From: Anaerocolumna sp. AGMB13025
Lineage (GTDB): Bacteria > Bacillota > Clostridia > Lachnospirales > Lachnospiraceae
Length of the DNA: 64,000 nucleotides
Assembly: GCF_029689925.1 (NCBI RefSeq)
Contig: NZ_CP121445.1
Span: 1,481,001 to 1,545,000, forward strand
Reading direction: 5' to 3'
The notes beneath the pieces were generated by a model. That model had not been told where the DNA came from. It did not search any database and saw nothing but the letters and a program-made list of their open reading frames with translations. Shown here piece by piece: positions 36,918 to 47,000 of the stretch; the stretch's first letter is position 1; the number at the start of each line of letters is the position of its first letter. Position numbers and translations under genes: made by a program.

Positions 36918-37691
36918 TTATTTTCTTCGAAAAGCGCCGGGAGTGGTTCCGGTGGATTTCTTAAATTGCCGGATAAAATGATATACTTCATTATAACCGA
37001 GTTCCAGAGCGACTTCTTTTACCGAAAGTTCGGTAGAAGTTAAAAGAATTTTTGCCTGAGCAATTTTTACATTAATAACATCGTTAATGCAGGTAATACC
37101 AAAGGCTCTTTTGTACATTACCTGAAAATAGGCATGGGATAGGTGTGCCTGCTGTGCAAGGTCTTCTATTTTCCAGTTTTTTTCAGGAGAATTAACAATC
37201 TGTCGTCTGACAGCCAGCAATTCCTCGTAATGGGGAATATTGATGGTCTGTTTCTGATACAGATCGAATTCTTCGCCGGTTTTTATCATCAGAAGTTCGA
37301 TTAATAAGGTGTAAACCTTGCTGGAATTTTTGTTTTCTGGATTAAATTCTTTATCGATTAACTTTAAAATATCATGGATAAAACTATCATTCGAAATCTT
37401 GAATGGAATGTTTAAAGGAAAGGTCAATTCACTTAAAAATTTTTCACGATTATCCGGTGCAAAATGCAGATAGTCATCTGTATATTGTTCACCCGTTGGA
37501 AAATATCTGTGAGGAGTATTGCTGTCTATTAGTATTACTGAGGGACAGGTAACATTGTAAACACAGTCATTTGAAACAAAAGTACAAGGGGTTTTAACGT
37601 AAAGAAATAAAAAATCAATTCTTCCGGTGGGTCTTTCAATTACAAAGTTACTGTCGTGTATGCTGTCCAGGGCGATATAATGAATATACAT
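36918..37691 (-). CDS. AraC-family transcriptional regulator
   Basis: 257 residues from the ATG at 37689-37691, 8 bases after AGGAGG; a TTG two codons upstream is less likely. The N-terminal cupin-like sensor (IDFLFLYVKTPCTF, LIDSNTPHRYFP) and C-terminal HTH pair (about 165-257, ending GTTPGAFRRK) are typical of sugar-responsive AraC proteins. It is divergent from the response regulator at 37877. Position next to GH8 genes suggests sugar control, but a role in the adjacent ABC locus cannot be excluded. Confidence 0.92.
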   Translation of the reverse strand: MYIHYIALDSIHDSNFVIERPTGRIDFLFLYVKTPCTFVSNDCVYNVTCPSVILIDSNTPHRYFPTGEQYTDDYLHFAPDNREKFLSELTFPLNIPFKISNDSFIHDILKLIDKEFNPENKNSSKVYTLLIELLMIKTGEEFDLYQKQTINIPHYEELLAVRRQIVNSPEKNWKIEDLAQQAHLSHAYFQVMYKRAFGITCINDVINVKIAQAKILLTSTELSVKEVALELGYNEVYHFIRQFKKSTGTTPGAFRRK

Positions 37692-37876
37692 CTGCAATGC
37701 CTCCTTTTTTATTGGATAAAATTATATATCAATTATTTACAATTATATAACATTGTTTCCGATATCACAAGTTTATATAATAAAATTAAAACAGATATGA
37801 TGTACAGCATGTAATATCATCGAAAATATAAGAACGGAAATAAACTTTAATGTGCTTTTAGGGAAGGAGAGACATT

Positions 37877-39496
37877 ATGCTGGTTAATGATTCGTTATTA
37901 AATATTTTGTTGGTAGATGATGAACCTTTTATCAGGAAAGGACTGGCGGCTTTGATTGACTGGGAGGCAGAGGGATACCGTATTGCAGGAGAAGCCTCTA
38001 ATGGCAGGAATGCTTTGCAGTTGATGGTGGAAGAGGAATATGATTTGATTATTTCAGATATTAAGATGCCGGAGATGGATGGAATCGAATTCCTTTCTTA
38101 TGTCAGGAACAAAAAAATCAGCAATGCAAGATTTGTTTTTTTAAGTGGATATTATGATTTTCAGTATGCGAAAACCGGGATGCAGTATGGCTGCTGTGAT
38201 TACATCCTAAAACCAATCCAAAAAGATGAGCTGTTAGCAGCCCTGCGCAGGATTATGGAGGAATGCCGAAGAGAAGCTGGAAGGAATAAGGACAATAAGG
38301 TTTATGAAAAGGCGTATCTTGACCGTAATATAATGGCGCTGATATGGGGAAAATATGATGATGTCAATTTAAGTTATGTGAAACAAAAACTCAAGCTTAC
38401 GGATAAAGTATCCTACCTCCACTTAGAGATTTCCTTAAGAGATGAAAGGTTTCTGGTTTTATCTGATGAAAAAAGAAGGGAAGAGCAGAGAAAACTGTAT
38501 CATTATGCCGCTTTATTGCTTAAGGACAGGGCGGATCATATTATTTTTGATGTTACAAAAAGTACGGAATGTTATGACATTGGGATTATATATAGTGATT
38601 ATTTTGCCAAGGATAGAAACATGTCCAGTAAAGACTGGACTGTCTGGCTGGTAATGGAATTAACAGAACGTATTGGGTATACCATAGCGGCATGTTCTGG
38701 CAGTAAAGTAGATAGCATCGAAGCCATTTCTGACTCCTACAGAGAGGCCAGTATGATGCGGTTTTTCCGATTCTCCAGTAAGAGTGAGAATGATGCCGCA
38801 CCTATGGCCAGTAACAATAAGACAGTTAAGAATCTGCAACCGGATTATCTAAGGAAGGAGTTAGAGGATTTAATCCACTCCATAGAAATTAATGATACGG
38901 TAAAAATCCGTACTTCTGTCAAGCTCATATACAGCCGGATGCTGGATCCCCATATAGAATCCGAAGCCATTGGTCTTAATATCCAATATTTATTGTACCG
39001 CCTCTTAGGACTTGCGTATGAGCTGGATGCCAATATAAATCAGGATGAAATCTTACATTATATGAAAGATGCGGTATTTTCCTCTGATAAGATAAAAGGC
39101 AATGAATATAAGTTTATGCGTTTTATAGAAGATTACACCGATTATCTGGTTCAGCTTCGCCAAAATAATACAAAAGGGACTATAAACCAGATTGAAGCTG
39201 AAATTGAGAATAACTATGCGCAAAATCTGAGCCTTAAGTCTTTAGGGGAAAAATATTATATTAACAGTGCCTATCTGGGTCAGATCTTTAAAAAGAATTA
39301 CGGCTGCTGTTTTAAAGATTATCTGAATAATGTACGTATGCGTAAAGCCGCGGAAACTATGCTTAGGACGAACAAGAAAATATATGAGATTGCCGGAGAT
39401 GTGGGCTATAAAAATATAGAGTACTTCATCAATAAGTTTGAAGATATCTATGGTATGACGCCCTCCAGATTCCGAAAAAGAAATCTTGCAAGATAG
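37877..39496 (+). CDS. AraC-family response regulator (YesN type)
   Basis: 539 residues. The receiver domain has DDEP at 14-17, phospho-acceptor D61 in ISDIKMPEMDG, and KPIQ near 112. It is followed by a YesN-type linker and a C-terminal AraC HTH pair (about 440-535: YINSAYLGQIFKKNYG, GMTPSRFRKR). GGAAGGAG precedes the ATG. No kinase gene is adjacent; the nearest is at 41102, on the far side of the GH8 gene, and the two may be partners. Confidence 0.94.
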   Translation: MLVNDSLLNILLVDDEPFIRKGLAALIDWEAEGYRIAGEASNGRNALQLMVEEEYDLIISDIKMPEMDGIEFLSYVRNKKISNARFVFLSGYYDFQYAKTGMQYGCCDYILKPIQKDELLAALRRIMEECRREAGRNKDNKVYEKAYLDRNIMALIWGKYDDVNLSYVKQKLKLTDKVSYLHLEISLRDERFLVLSDEKRREEQRKLYHYAALLLKDRADHIIFDVTKSTECYDIGIIYSDYFAKDRNMSSKDWTVWLVMELTERIGYTIAACSGSKVDSIEAISDSYREASMMRFFRFSSKSENDAAPMASNNKTVKNLQPDYLRKELEDLIHSIEINDTVKIRTSVKLIYSRMLDPHIESEAIGLNIQYLLYRLLGLAYELDANINQDEILHYMKDAVFSSDKIKGNEYKFMRFIEDYTDYLVQLRQNNTKGTINQIEAEIENNYAQNLSLKSLGEKYYINSAYLGQIFKKNYGCCFKDYLNNVRMRKAAETMLRTNKKIYEIAGDVGYKNIEYFINKFEDIYGMTPSRFRKRNLAR

Positions 39497-39585
39497 CGTA
39501 AGTTACACGTTATAATGATGAATTACATACACATGGGAGTATTAAAAAATAGATAGACATAAAATATCAACTTAAGGAGAAAACA

Positions 39586-40713
39586 ATGCAAAAAGGTGGA
39601 TTTTACACAGGAGTTTATCCAAATTTGTTTGAAAAAATCGGAATCACGAAGGAGGAGATTGACCAGAGGATAGAAAAGACTTTTTACACCATGTTCCATG
39701 ACCCGGAAGAAAAGATATATTTTGAAAAAGGGGAGGATATGGGGTATATGTTAGATACCGGCAACAATGATGCAAGAACGGAAGGTATGAGCTATGGAAT
39801 GATGATGGCGGTTCAGATGGACAAAAAGGATATATTTGACCGTTTATGGTTGTTTTCCAAAACCTATATGTATCAGAGTACCGGCAAATATCAAGGATAT
39901 TTTGCCTGGTCTGTTTCTACGGAGGGAAAGAAAAATGCCGAGGGACCGGCACCGGATGGTGAAGAATATTATGCCCTGGCGTTATTTTTTGCAAGTACCC
40001 GTTGGGGAGACGGTGTGGAACCCTTTGATTACAGCAGACAGGCAATTGATATATTAAAGCATGCCCTGCATCAGAAAGAGTATGTGAAAGATGGCTGTCC
40101 TATGTGGGAGCCTGAAAACCATTACATAAAATTTGTACCGGAGGCGAATTTTTCTGACCCCTCCTATCATCTACCGCATTTTTATGAACTATTTGCATTA
40201 AGGGCAGATTCAGAAGACAGGGAGTTCTTTCAAGGGGCGGCTAAGTCCAGCCGGGATTACCTTATAAGAACAGCTCATCCAGTGACTGGAATGGCACCGG
40301 AATATGCCGAATATGACGGTACACCAAAGCAATTACATCATAAAGGGCAGTTTTATTCCGATGCGTACCGTGTAGCTATGAATATCGGATTGGATGCCGC
40401 CTGGTTTGGGGAGGATGATTCCCTGAGTGAGATTGCAGACCGGTTACAGACTTTTTTTAGTGAGAATACAAAGTTATTAAACTACCATAATTATCTTCTG
40501 GATGGAACGGCTCTTTCTGAACCTGCATTACATCCTGTTGCAATTCTTGCTACCAATGCAGCAGCATCCTTAGCCGCAAAAGGAAAATATCAAATGCAGT
40601 GGGTGTCGGACTTTTATAATACCCCCCTTCGGACAGGGGAACGCAGGTATTACGATAACTGTTTATACTTTTTCTCGTTGCTTATGCTTGCGGGAAGATA
40701 CCGAATTTATTAA
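39586..40713 (+). CDS. Reducing-end xylose-releasing exo-oligoxylanase, GH8
   Basis: 375 residues with no signal peptide, matching the length of cytoplasmic GH8 Rex enzymes. E66 in NDARTEGMSYGMM is the expected general acid. D259 in FYSDAYRVAMNIGLDAAW is the expected base. FAWSVSTEG and APDGEEYYALALFFA are further family segments. Rex (EC 3.2.1.156) removes xylose from the reducing end of xylo-oligosaccharides, complementing the GH43 xylosidases that act from the other end. AAGGAG lies before the ATG, 89 bp after the response regulator. Confidence 0.93.
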   Translation: MQKGGFYTGVYPNLFEKIGITKEEIDQRIEKTFYTMFHDPEEKIYFEKGEDMGYMLDTGNNDARTEGMSYGMMMAVQMDKKDIFDRLWLFSKTYMYQSTGKYQGYFAWSVSTEGKKNAEGPAPDGEEYYALALFFASTRWGDGVEPFDYSRQAIDILKHALHQKEYVKDGCPMWEPENHYIKFVPEANFSDPSYHLPHFYELFALRADSEDREFFQGAAKSSRDYLIRTAHPVTGMAPEYAEYDGTPKQLHHKGQFYSDAYRVAMNIGLDAAWFGEDDSLSEIADRLQTFFSENTKLLNYHNYLLDGTALSEPALHPVAILATNAAASLAAKGKYQMQWVSDFYNTPLRTGERRYYDNCLYFFSLLMLAGRYRIY

Positions 40714-40744
40714 TTATTTAACTTCCCAGCTGACATTACCAAAT

Positions 40745-40783
40745 AATAAAGCCTTCTGTTTTATGCATAAGGCTTTATTTTCT
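40745..40783 (+). terminator. Rho-independent terminator after GH8
   Basis: An 11-bp stem AATAAAGCCTT / AAGGCTTTATT with a 13-base loop is followed by TTCTTG, 32 bp after the stop. Confidence 0.82.
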
Positions 40784-41101
40784 TGTGTTATAACCGTTAA
40801 AACGATGATCAATCTTATCCGAAATATCTTGATAAAGATTGGATTAATCGGCAGACGAGAGCGCGTTAAAACCGGATGGTATAATCCAACTATCACTGGA
40901 AAGAGCCTATTCATCGCTTACCTCAAAAATATACTTTCCTTTTCGGGGATCATTATTCCCCCTAATTTTAATACTGTTTTTTATTCAGTAACTGGTTTTA
41001 CCCGTTGTGATTTTTAACGTTTTATATGTTATAATAAAGGTAATTCCATTGCAGCAACAGATTAAAATGAGGGTAAAAGGTGGAAAAGAGGAGAGTATAT
41101 C
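40784..41101. other. Promoter-containing gap before the sensor kinase
   Basis: No gene is seen. TTGTGA (41005-41010) and TATAAT (41030-41035) are spaced by 19 bp, slightly long, and are followed by GAGGAG at the kinase start. A frame open across much of this gap lacks a binding site and homology-like features. Confidence 0.45.
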
Positions 41102-42937
41102 ATGAATGGCAAAAAGTCAGACTATCCGATTCCAAAGAACATAAAAAAGTATATCCGGGCTTTATACGATAAGATTTTAAGGCATATCAATAACCGGAAT
41201 ATAAGGGTAAAAACCATTTTTTTATATGTATTCTGTGTTTTGGTTCCCGTATTGGTTACAAATACCTTTATCGTAGGCAATGCGCTTAAGGCTTCCCATG
41301 ACGAAAGCGTAGAAACGATCAATAATATTGCTGACTCCATAGCCAGTGATATGTCCTCCTTCTTTGAGAATGCGGTGTTTTTGACAGTGGACATCTATGC
41401 CAGTAATTCTATATATAAATTTTTGGATACCCGTTACACCACCAATGGCAAATTCCTGCAGGAATATAATAAGGTATTTGATAATTATGTGTTTTATGCA
41501 AATTCCAGACGTCTAATCAGTGATATAACATTATATTCAGATAACCCTACCATGCTAAACGGTGGAAGATATTACAGACTTGATACAATAAAGGAAAATG
41601 AATGGTATAACAAGTTTGTACAGTCAAACAAAGACTTATTCATATATCCTTACTATAAGGAATCCGTAGATATTAACCAAAGAAACCGTACCATATCCGT
41701 GGTACGAAAACTAAATTACATAGAAATGAGTAAAAATGAGAAAATCGTAAAGCTTGATTTAAATTACAATATGATGAAAGAAGCCATTAAAGATTCAGCT
41801 TTTAATACGGTGGTATATGTCTGCAATGGGGATAATATTATATTTACCAACTCGGACAAGGACAAAATCACAAAAAATGATTTCCTAGGTAAATCAGAGA
41901 TTCCAGGGAAGGATATTCAGATTCATAAAAATTTTACTGCCTATGGATTTGATTTTGATGTATATGTAAGTGGATATAAATCCAATTATTTGTCTATGAT
42001 TAAGAAAAATCTGCTGCTGATAGCAGTTTTGTTTCTGGCTGATGCCTTCATACCGGCGATTATGCTTTCTTTATTCAGTGATTCCATTTCAAAGAGAATC
42101 CTATTGCTTGGAAGATATATGAAGAAGGTAAAAGGGGAAGAATTTGAATTGATCACAGAGAGTGAAGGTAAGGATGAAGTCAGAGAATTACTGGATAATT
42201 ATAATTTGATGGTCACGAGAATGAAACATCTCATTGAATATGAGTATAAAAGTAAACTGGAACAGCAGGAACTCCGTCTTGCCAGGCAGCAGGCGGAATT
42301 GCTGGCCTTATATAGCCAGATTAATCCTCATTTTATGTTTAATGTGCTGGAAAGCATACGTATGCGCAGTGTGATAAAAGGAGAACAGGAAACTTCTCAA
42401 ATGATAGAAAGTCTGGCAAAATTAATGAGAAAAAGCGCCGAATGGGGTGCGGATTTAATTACTATTCAGCAGGAAATCGGATTTGTACAGGACTATCTGG
42501 ATTTACAGAAATATCGTTACGGAGATAATTTTAACTATAAAATCCGTATCGGAGAAGGCTGCGGTAACCTAAAGATACCAAGTCTGGTCCTGGTCACCTT
42601 TGCCGAGAATTCCTGTGTCCACGGACTTAACAGAGAAGGTCATTCCGGAACCATCTTTCTGACGGTTAAAAAGGAAGAGGATTTCTTAATGATTGAGATA
42701 GAGGATACCGGTGTGGGGATGGAGGAAGATAAGGTTATAGACCTTGAAAAAACTTTAAATGAAGCTAATATTGACGATCTGCAAAAGTCCTCCTCTCTTG
42801 GAATGTTAAATGCCTGCATCAGATTAAAAAAATATTGCGGCAGTATGACAAGAATCATAATAGAGAGTGAACAAGAGGCAGGCACCTGCATTACAATTAA
42901 AATACCTCTTGAATATAATATAAGTGAACATTTATAA
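41102..42937 (+). CDS. Sensor histidine kinase (YesM type)
   Basis: 611 residues. TM1 lies near 37-58 and TM2 near 300-325, enclosing an extracellular sensor, followed by a HAMP segment. The phospho-acceptor is H410 in QINPHFMFNVLE. The HATPase domain shows TFAENSCVHGLN and EDTGVGM and ends GTCITIKIPLE. GAGGAG precedes the ATG. It sits between the GH8 gene and an LplA-like binding-protein gene; the response regulator at 37877 is the only candidate partner in view. Confidence 0.93.
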   Translation: MNGKKSDYPIPKNIKKYIRALYDKILRHINNRNIRVKTIFLYVFCVLVPVLVTNTFIVGNALKASHDESVETINNIADSIASDMSSFFENAVFLTVDIYASNSIYKFLDTRYTTNGKFLQEYNKVFDNYVFYANSRRLISDITLYSDNPTMLNGGRYYRLDTIKENEWYNKFVQSNKDLFIYPYYKESVDINQRNRTISVVRKLNYIEMSKNEKIVKLDLNYNMMKEAIKDSAFNTVVYVCNGDNIIFTNSDKDKITKNDFLGKSEIPGKDIQIHKNFTAYGFDFDVYVSGYKSNYLSMIKKNLLLIAVLFLADAFIPAIMLSLFSDSISKRILLLGRYMKKVKGEEFELITESEGKDEVRELLDNYNLMVTRMKHLIEYEYKSKLEQQELRLARQQAELLALYSQINPHFMFNVLESIRMRSVIKGEQETSQMIESLAKLMRKSAEWGADLITIQQEIGFVQDYLDLQKYRYGDNFNYKIRIGEGCGNLKIPSLVLVTFAENSCVHGLNREGHSGTIFLTVKKEEDFLMIEIEDTGVGMEEDKVIDLEKTLNEANIDDLQKSSSLGMLNACIRLKKYCGSMTRIIIESEQEAGTCITIKIPLEYNISEHL

Positions 42938-43016
42938 AGAATTGATTTATAGTAAAAAAGGCGATGCACGGTAGAATAATAAATCCATCCAATTAAAATA
43001 TGAATAAAAAAAACAA

Positions 43017-43063
43017 AAAAAACCATTACAAATTATGCATATATACTTTGTAATGGTTTTTTA
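43017..43063 (+). terminator. Terminator after the sensor kinase
   Basis: A 14-bp stem AAAACCATTACAAA / TTTGTAATGGTTTT with a 14-base loop is preceded by an A-run and followed by TT, so it could work in both directions. Confidence 0.85.
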
Positions 43064-43212
43064 TATAATTTGTATGAAGAGTATATTGTGTAAATGTGAT
43101 AAAATAAAGTATCGTCAAATAAGGTATGGGCTTCCTGGTTAAGTGCAGTTGTATATAAATTTTTCAACTGACTGTCTATGAAGCAGACGAAAAAACTTTT
43201 GGGAGGAATTTA

Positions 43213-44946
43213 ATGAAAAAGAGAGTAATTGCCGCACTTATGTGTATTGCCATGGTGTCAATATTATTTACAGGCTGCGGTAAAAATCCATCAAAGGACA
43301 CTTCATCGAATGTAGCAAAATCAAATGGAACAACAAATGGGGATACGAACTCAGGCAGTAATTCATCATCGAAGGAAATTAAAGAATTTACAGCATTCTT
43401 TGACAGACAAGGTATTGAACTAAACGATGATAACGAAGTAAAACAGATAATTGCCGATAAAATCGGTGCAAAATGCAAAGAAACCTGGTTAACCGGACAG
43501 ACTGCAGAAGAAGCAGTCGGCATGTTGATTGCAAGTGATGAATATCCGGATTTTATTGACTGGACACCACAGTTACAGGATGCAGATGCACTGGTACCTA
43601 TTGATGAGTATCTGGATAAATATCCGAATATTAAAAACTTCTGGAGTGATATACAATGGAACTCCTTAAAGCAGGAAGACGGACATATCTATTCTATACC
43701 TCAGTTTGGTAATATTAATGAAAAACCGATGGATACCTATCAGGGCGGAGAAGCTTTCTGGGTACAGACCAGAGTGTTGAAATGGGCTAATTATCCAAAG
43801 ATTGAATCGTTAGATCAGTTATTTAAATTGTTAGAGGATTATTATGCTGCTAATCCTACCATGGCAGATGGAAACCCTGTCATTCCTTTTGAAATCTTAG
43901 CTTATGACTGGTTTTATTTCTGCCTTGAGAATCCTCCGCAGTTCTTAGACGGATGGCCAAATAACGGACGTTGTATCGTAGATCCTACTACCTTTTTGGT
44001 TTCCGATTACAATGTAACGCCTACCGCACAAAGATACTTTAAGAAGTTAAATGAAGAATATAAAAAAGGCATAGTAGATCCTGAGTTCATGACTATGAAC
44101 CATGATCAGTTCTTAGAAAAAATCTCTTCCGGACGTGTACTTAGTATGGTAGAGCAAAGATGGGATTTCCAAACAGCGGAAGACTCCATCAAAGCCCAGA
44201 ACTTAGAAGGCTGTACTTATGTTCCTCTTGGAATTACCATTGAACCTGGTATGAAAGAAAAGTACTATGTCTCCAATGAAGCTACGGTACTTTCCGGTGG
44301 CTTGAGTATTACAAAAAGCTGCAAGGATGTAGAAGGTGCTTTACAGTTTGTAAACGACTTATTAAGTCCCGAAATCATTACCCTTCGTTCCTGGGGTGTG
44401 GAAGGAAAGGATTACTTAGTAGGAGATGACGGTTTATTCTATAGAACTCAGGAAATGAGAGATAATGCAGTTAAATCCGAATACAAAGCCTCACATATAT
44501 GCAGTTATGGTTACTTCCCGAACTATTCGGGTATGAATCCGGATGGAAAGAATGCCATGACACCAGATACCCAGCCATCTGAATTCTTTGACAGCTTAAA
44601 ACCTGAGGTTCAGGAATGCTTAAAAGCTTATGGCGCAAAGACTTATGTAGACATGTTAGATAATAATGTAATAGATGGTATGGAGGAACCCTGGTATCCG
44701 ATTTATTCCTTTGTAGGAGAAATGACTACGGAAACACCGGGAGGACTTGCGTGGACTAAGATGGAGGAAACAAAGAAACAATATCTTCCCCAGGTCGTAA
44801 TTGCCGATAATTTTGATACTGCGTGGGCTGATTACATGAAAGCTTATAAAGGCTGTAAGCCGGAAGACTTCCTTACAGAAGTACAGGAAGCAGTATATCA
44901 TAGAATTGAGTTGGTACAGGGAAAAGATGTAAGACCGGCTAAATAA
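43213..44946 (+). CDS. Oligosaccharide ABC transporter binding lipoprotein (LplA-like)
   Basis: 577 residues, the long form of extracellular solute-binding proteins. The lipobox LFTGC puts the lipidated cysteine at residue 22, followed by an S/N/G linker. Conserved segments include ASDEYPDFIDW, IPQFGNINEKP and SSGRVLSMVEQRWDF. It feeds the LplB/LplC-type permeases downstream. Upstream kinase and GH8 genes point to xylan-derived or related plant oligosaccharide (inferred). GGGAGG precedes the ATG. Confidence 0.94.
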   Translation: MKKRVIAALMCIAMVSILFTGCGKNPSKDTSSNVAKSNGTTNGDTNSGSNSSSKEIKEFTAFFDRQGIELNDDNEVKQIIADKIGAKCKETWLTGQTAEEAVGMLIASDEYPDFIDWTPQLQDADALVPIDEYLDKYPNIKNFWSDIQWNSLKQEDGHIYSIPQFGNINEKPMDTYQGGEAFWVQTRVLKWANYPKIESLDQLFKLLEDYYAANPTMADGNPVIPFEILAYDWFYFCLENPPQFLDGWPNNGRCIVDPTTFLVSDYNVTPTAQRYFKKLNEEYKKGIVDPEFMTMNHDQFLEKISSGRVLSMVEQRWDFQTAEDSIKAQNLEGCTYVPLGITIEPGMKEKYYVSNEATVLSGGLSITKSCKDVEGALQFVNDLLSPEIITLRSWGVEGKDYLVGDDGLFYRTQEMRDNAVKSEYKASHICSYGYFPNYSGMNPDGKNAMTPDTQPSEFFDSLKPEVQECLKAYGAKTYVDMLDNNVIDGMEEPWYPIYSFVGEMTTETPGGLAWTKMEETKKQYLPQVVIADNFDTAWADYMKAYKGCKPEDFLTEVQEAVYHRIELVQGKDVRPAK

Positions 44947-44984
44947 GACACATTTATTATTTATACAAAAAACATAAATTGCAG

Positions 44985-45020
44985 ACAGGCGGCTGCAGGA
45001 ATCTGTGGTCGCCTGTTTTA
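44985..45020 (+). terminator. Hairpin between binding-protein and permease genes, probable attenuator
   Basis: ACAGGCG (44985-44991) pairs with CGCCTGT (45010-45016), with extra GCTGCAG-side pairing inside, followed by TTTTA. It lies 38 bp past the binding-protein stop and 20 bp before the permease start. Partial termination here would keep binding protein in excess. Confidence 0.7.
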
Positions 45021-45035
45021 CTACAAAAAGAAAGT

Positions 45036-46010
45036 ATGGTAATATCAATGGCTGGAGTAAAACATATTAAAGCGGAAAGGGTAAAGGATGTTAAGGTCAA
45101 AATAACCTGGAAGCAGATTATAAAACAAAGAGAACTGATTCTTTTATCGGTTCCATTCGTAGTATATGTTCTTTTATTTTCCTATGTACCCCTAATCGGT
45201 TGGGTTATGGCATTTCAGCAATACAAGCCGAAGTTAGGCTTTTTTGGTTCGAAATTTGTAGGATTAGATAAATTTAAGTTTTTATTTGTAGACAATCCGG
45301 ATTTTATCAGAGTCATCCGCAACACCCTGGCAATGGGTGTAATCAACCTAGTGTTAAGTTTTGTATTTGCAATCGGATTTGCACTTATATTGAATGAAGT
45401 AGTACATAAAGGACCTAAGAAATTTGTCCAGACCATATCCTATCTGCCTCACTTTTTATCATGGATTATTGTATGCGGTATCTTACAGGATGCTCTTTCC
45501 ATTGATCATGGTATTGTGAATGACCTGTTAGTTAACTTACATATCCTGAAAGCACCCATTAACTTCTTTACCTATAAGAGTTTGTTCTGGTGGATTGTAG
45601 GACTGGGTAATGTATGGAAGGAAACGGGATGGAACAGCATTATTTATCTGGCGGCAATCACAGCAATTAATCCTGATTTATATGAAGCTGCGTCCATAGA
45701 CGGCGCAGGCAGGCTGCGGAAAATGTGGCATATTACTATGCCAGGTATCAAACCCACGATTTTTATCCTGCTGCTAATTAACATTGGAAATGTATTGAAT
45801 GCAGGTTTTGAAATACAATATTTACTTACCAACGGACTGGTGCAGAGTGTCTCCCAGACTATCGATATTTATGTACTTAAATTCGGTATAAGCCAGGCTG
45901 ACTATTCACTTGGTACTGCTGCCGGTATATTCAGGAGCCTTGTTAGTATCGTCCTGATATTCATCGCGAATTCAGCGGCAAAGGCAGCCGGTGAAGAACG
46001 ACTTTTCTAA
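45036..46010 (+). CDS. ABC transporter permease (LplB-like)
   Basis: 324 residues from the ATG at 45036; a TTG at 44979 is in frame but lies in the hairpin, and an ATG at 45048 is an alternative. There are six membrane segments starting near residue 33 (LILLSVPFVVYVLLFSYVPLI), with FQQYKPKLGFFGSKFVGLDKF typical of LplB, and an EAA loop LYEAASIDGAGRLRKMWHITMPGIKP. The binding site (AAAGAAAG) is weak, consistent with lower expression than the binding protein. Confidence 0.93.
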   Translation: MVISMAGVKHIKAERVKDVKVKITWKQIIKQRELILLSVPFVVYVLLFSYVPLIGWVMAFQQYKPKLGFFGSKFVGLDKFKFLFVDNPDFIRVIRNTLAMGVINLVLSFVFAIGFALILNEVVHKGPKKFVQTISYLPHFLSWIIVCGILQDALSIDHGIVNDLLVNLHILKAPINFFTYKSLFWWIVGLGNVWKETGWNSIIYLAAITAINPDLYEAASIDGAGRLRKMWHITMPGIKPTIFILLLINIGNVLNAGFEIQYLLTNGLVQSVSQTIDIYVLKFGISQADYSLGTAAGIFRSLVSIVLIFIANSAAKAAGEERLF

Positions 46011-46023
46011 GGGGGACAACAGA

Positions 46024-46953
46024 ATGGGGAAATCGAATACAATCTATAGGAATAAACATAAAAAAAAGTTGAAATTCAGCAGCATCCTATACTCAGGCAT
46101 CATAGGCTTGATACTTACGGTATTTGTAATCATTACAATATATCCGATTTTAAATACGCTTGCCGTATCCTTTAATGATGCTCTGGATGCCATGCGGGGG
46201 GGAATTTATATATGGCCGCGGAAGTGGTCCTTAAACAATTACAGTACCGTAATTCATAAGAATAGTATCACCACCGGACTCTATATTTCAGTTCTTAGAA
46301 CCATAGTGGGTACGGTCCTGCAGCTATCTGTCACCGCTTTGATATCCTTTGTTTTAAGCCGTAAGAATTTTGTGTTCTCGAAACCGATCTCGATGCTGTT
46401 CGTACTTACTATGTACGTGAACGGAGGCTTGATTCCAAGCTTTTTACTGCTTCGGACCTTAGGTTTTATGAACAGTTTCTGGGTATATATCGTTCCAGGT
46501 ATGGTAAGCGCTTTTAATATGCTTGTCATACGTACCTACATGAACGGCTTGCCTGACAGTCTGGAGGAATCGGCAATGATGGATGGAGCCGGTTACTTTA
46601 AGGTTTTTACCAAGATAATCGTTCCACTTTGTAAGCCGGTGTTTGCTACAGTAGCTCTATTTATTGCAGTGGGACAATGGAATTCCTGGTTTGACACAAT
46701 GCTTTACAACCGTATGGCAGATAATCTGACTACGCTGCAATATGAATTGATGAAATTATTATCCTCCGTAAGCCAGTTAAGCGGAGATGCCAATACCTCC
46801 GCTATTACCAGTTCGGTTAACAGTGCTCAGGTTACCACCAAATCTGTGCGTTCGGCGGCTACGATCTTAACCTGCCTGCCAATTGTAGCATTATATCCGT
46901 TCTTACAGCGTTATTTTGTTACTGGACTTACCATTGGTGGTGTGAAAGAGTAG
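46024..46953 (+). CDS. ABC transporter permease (LplC/YtcP-like)
   Basis: 309 residues from the ATG at 46024, after AAGGGGG. A longer frame from 45991 would overlap the previous gene without a site. It has six membrane segments and the EAA loop SLEESAMMDGAGYFKVFTKIIVPLCKP, ending GLTIGGVKE as usual. No ATPase gene follows. Confidence 0.94.
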   Translation: MGKSNTIYRNKHKKKLKFSSILYSGIIGLILTVFVIITIYPILNTLAVSFNDALDAMRGGIYIWPRKWSLNNYSTVIHKNSITTGLYISVLRTIVGTVLQLSVTALISFVLSRKNFVFSKPISMLFVLTMYVNGGLIPSFLLLRTLGFMNSFWVYIVPGMVSAFNMLVIRTYMNGLPDSLEESAMMDGAGYFKVFTKIIVPLCKPVFATVALFIAVGQWNSWFDTMLYNRMADNLTTLQYELMKLLSSVSQLSGDANTSAITSSVNSAQVTTKSVRSAATILTCLPIVALYPFLQRYFVTGLTIGGVKE

Positions 46954-47000
46954 TTAAAAAACAGATATGCATCAAATACTAAAGTGACAGAAAAATAAAA

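Noticed and set aside
40688..41017. Open frame of 109 codons after the GH8 gene
   Set aside because: It starts inside the GH8 gene, has no ribosome binding site, contains a terminator hairpin and shows no protein-like conservation signal.
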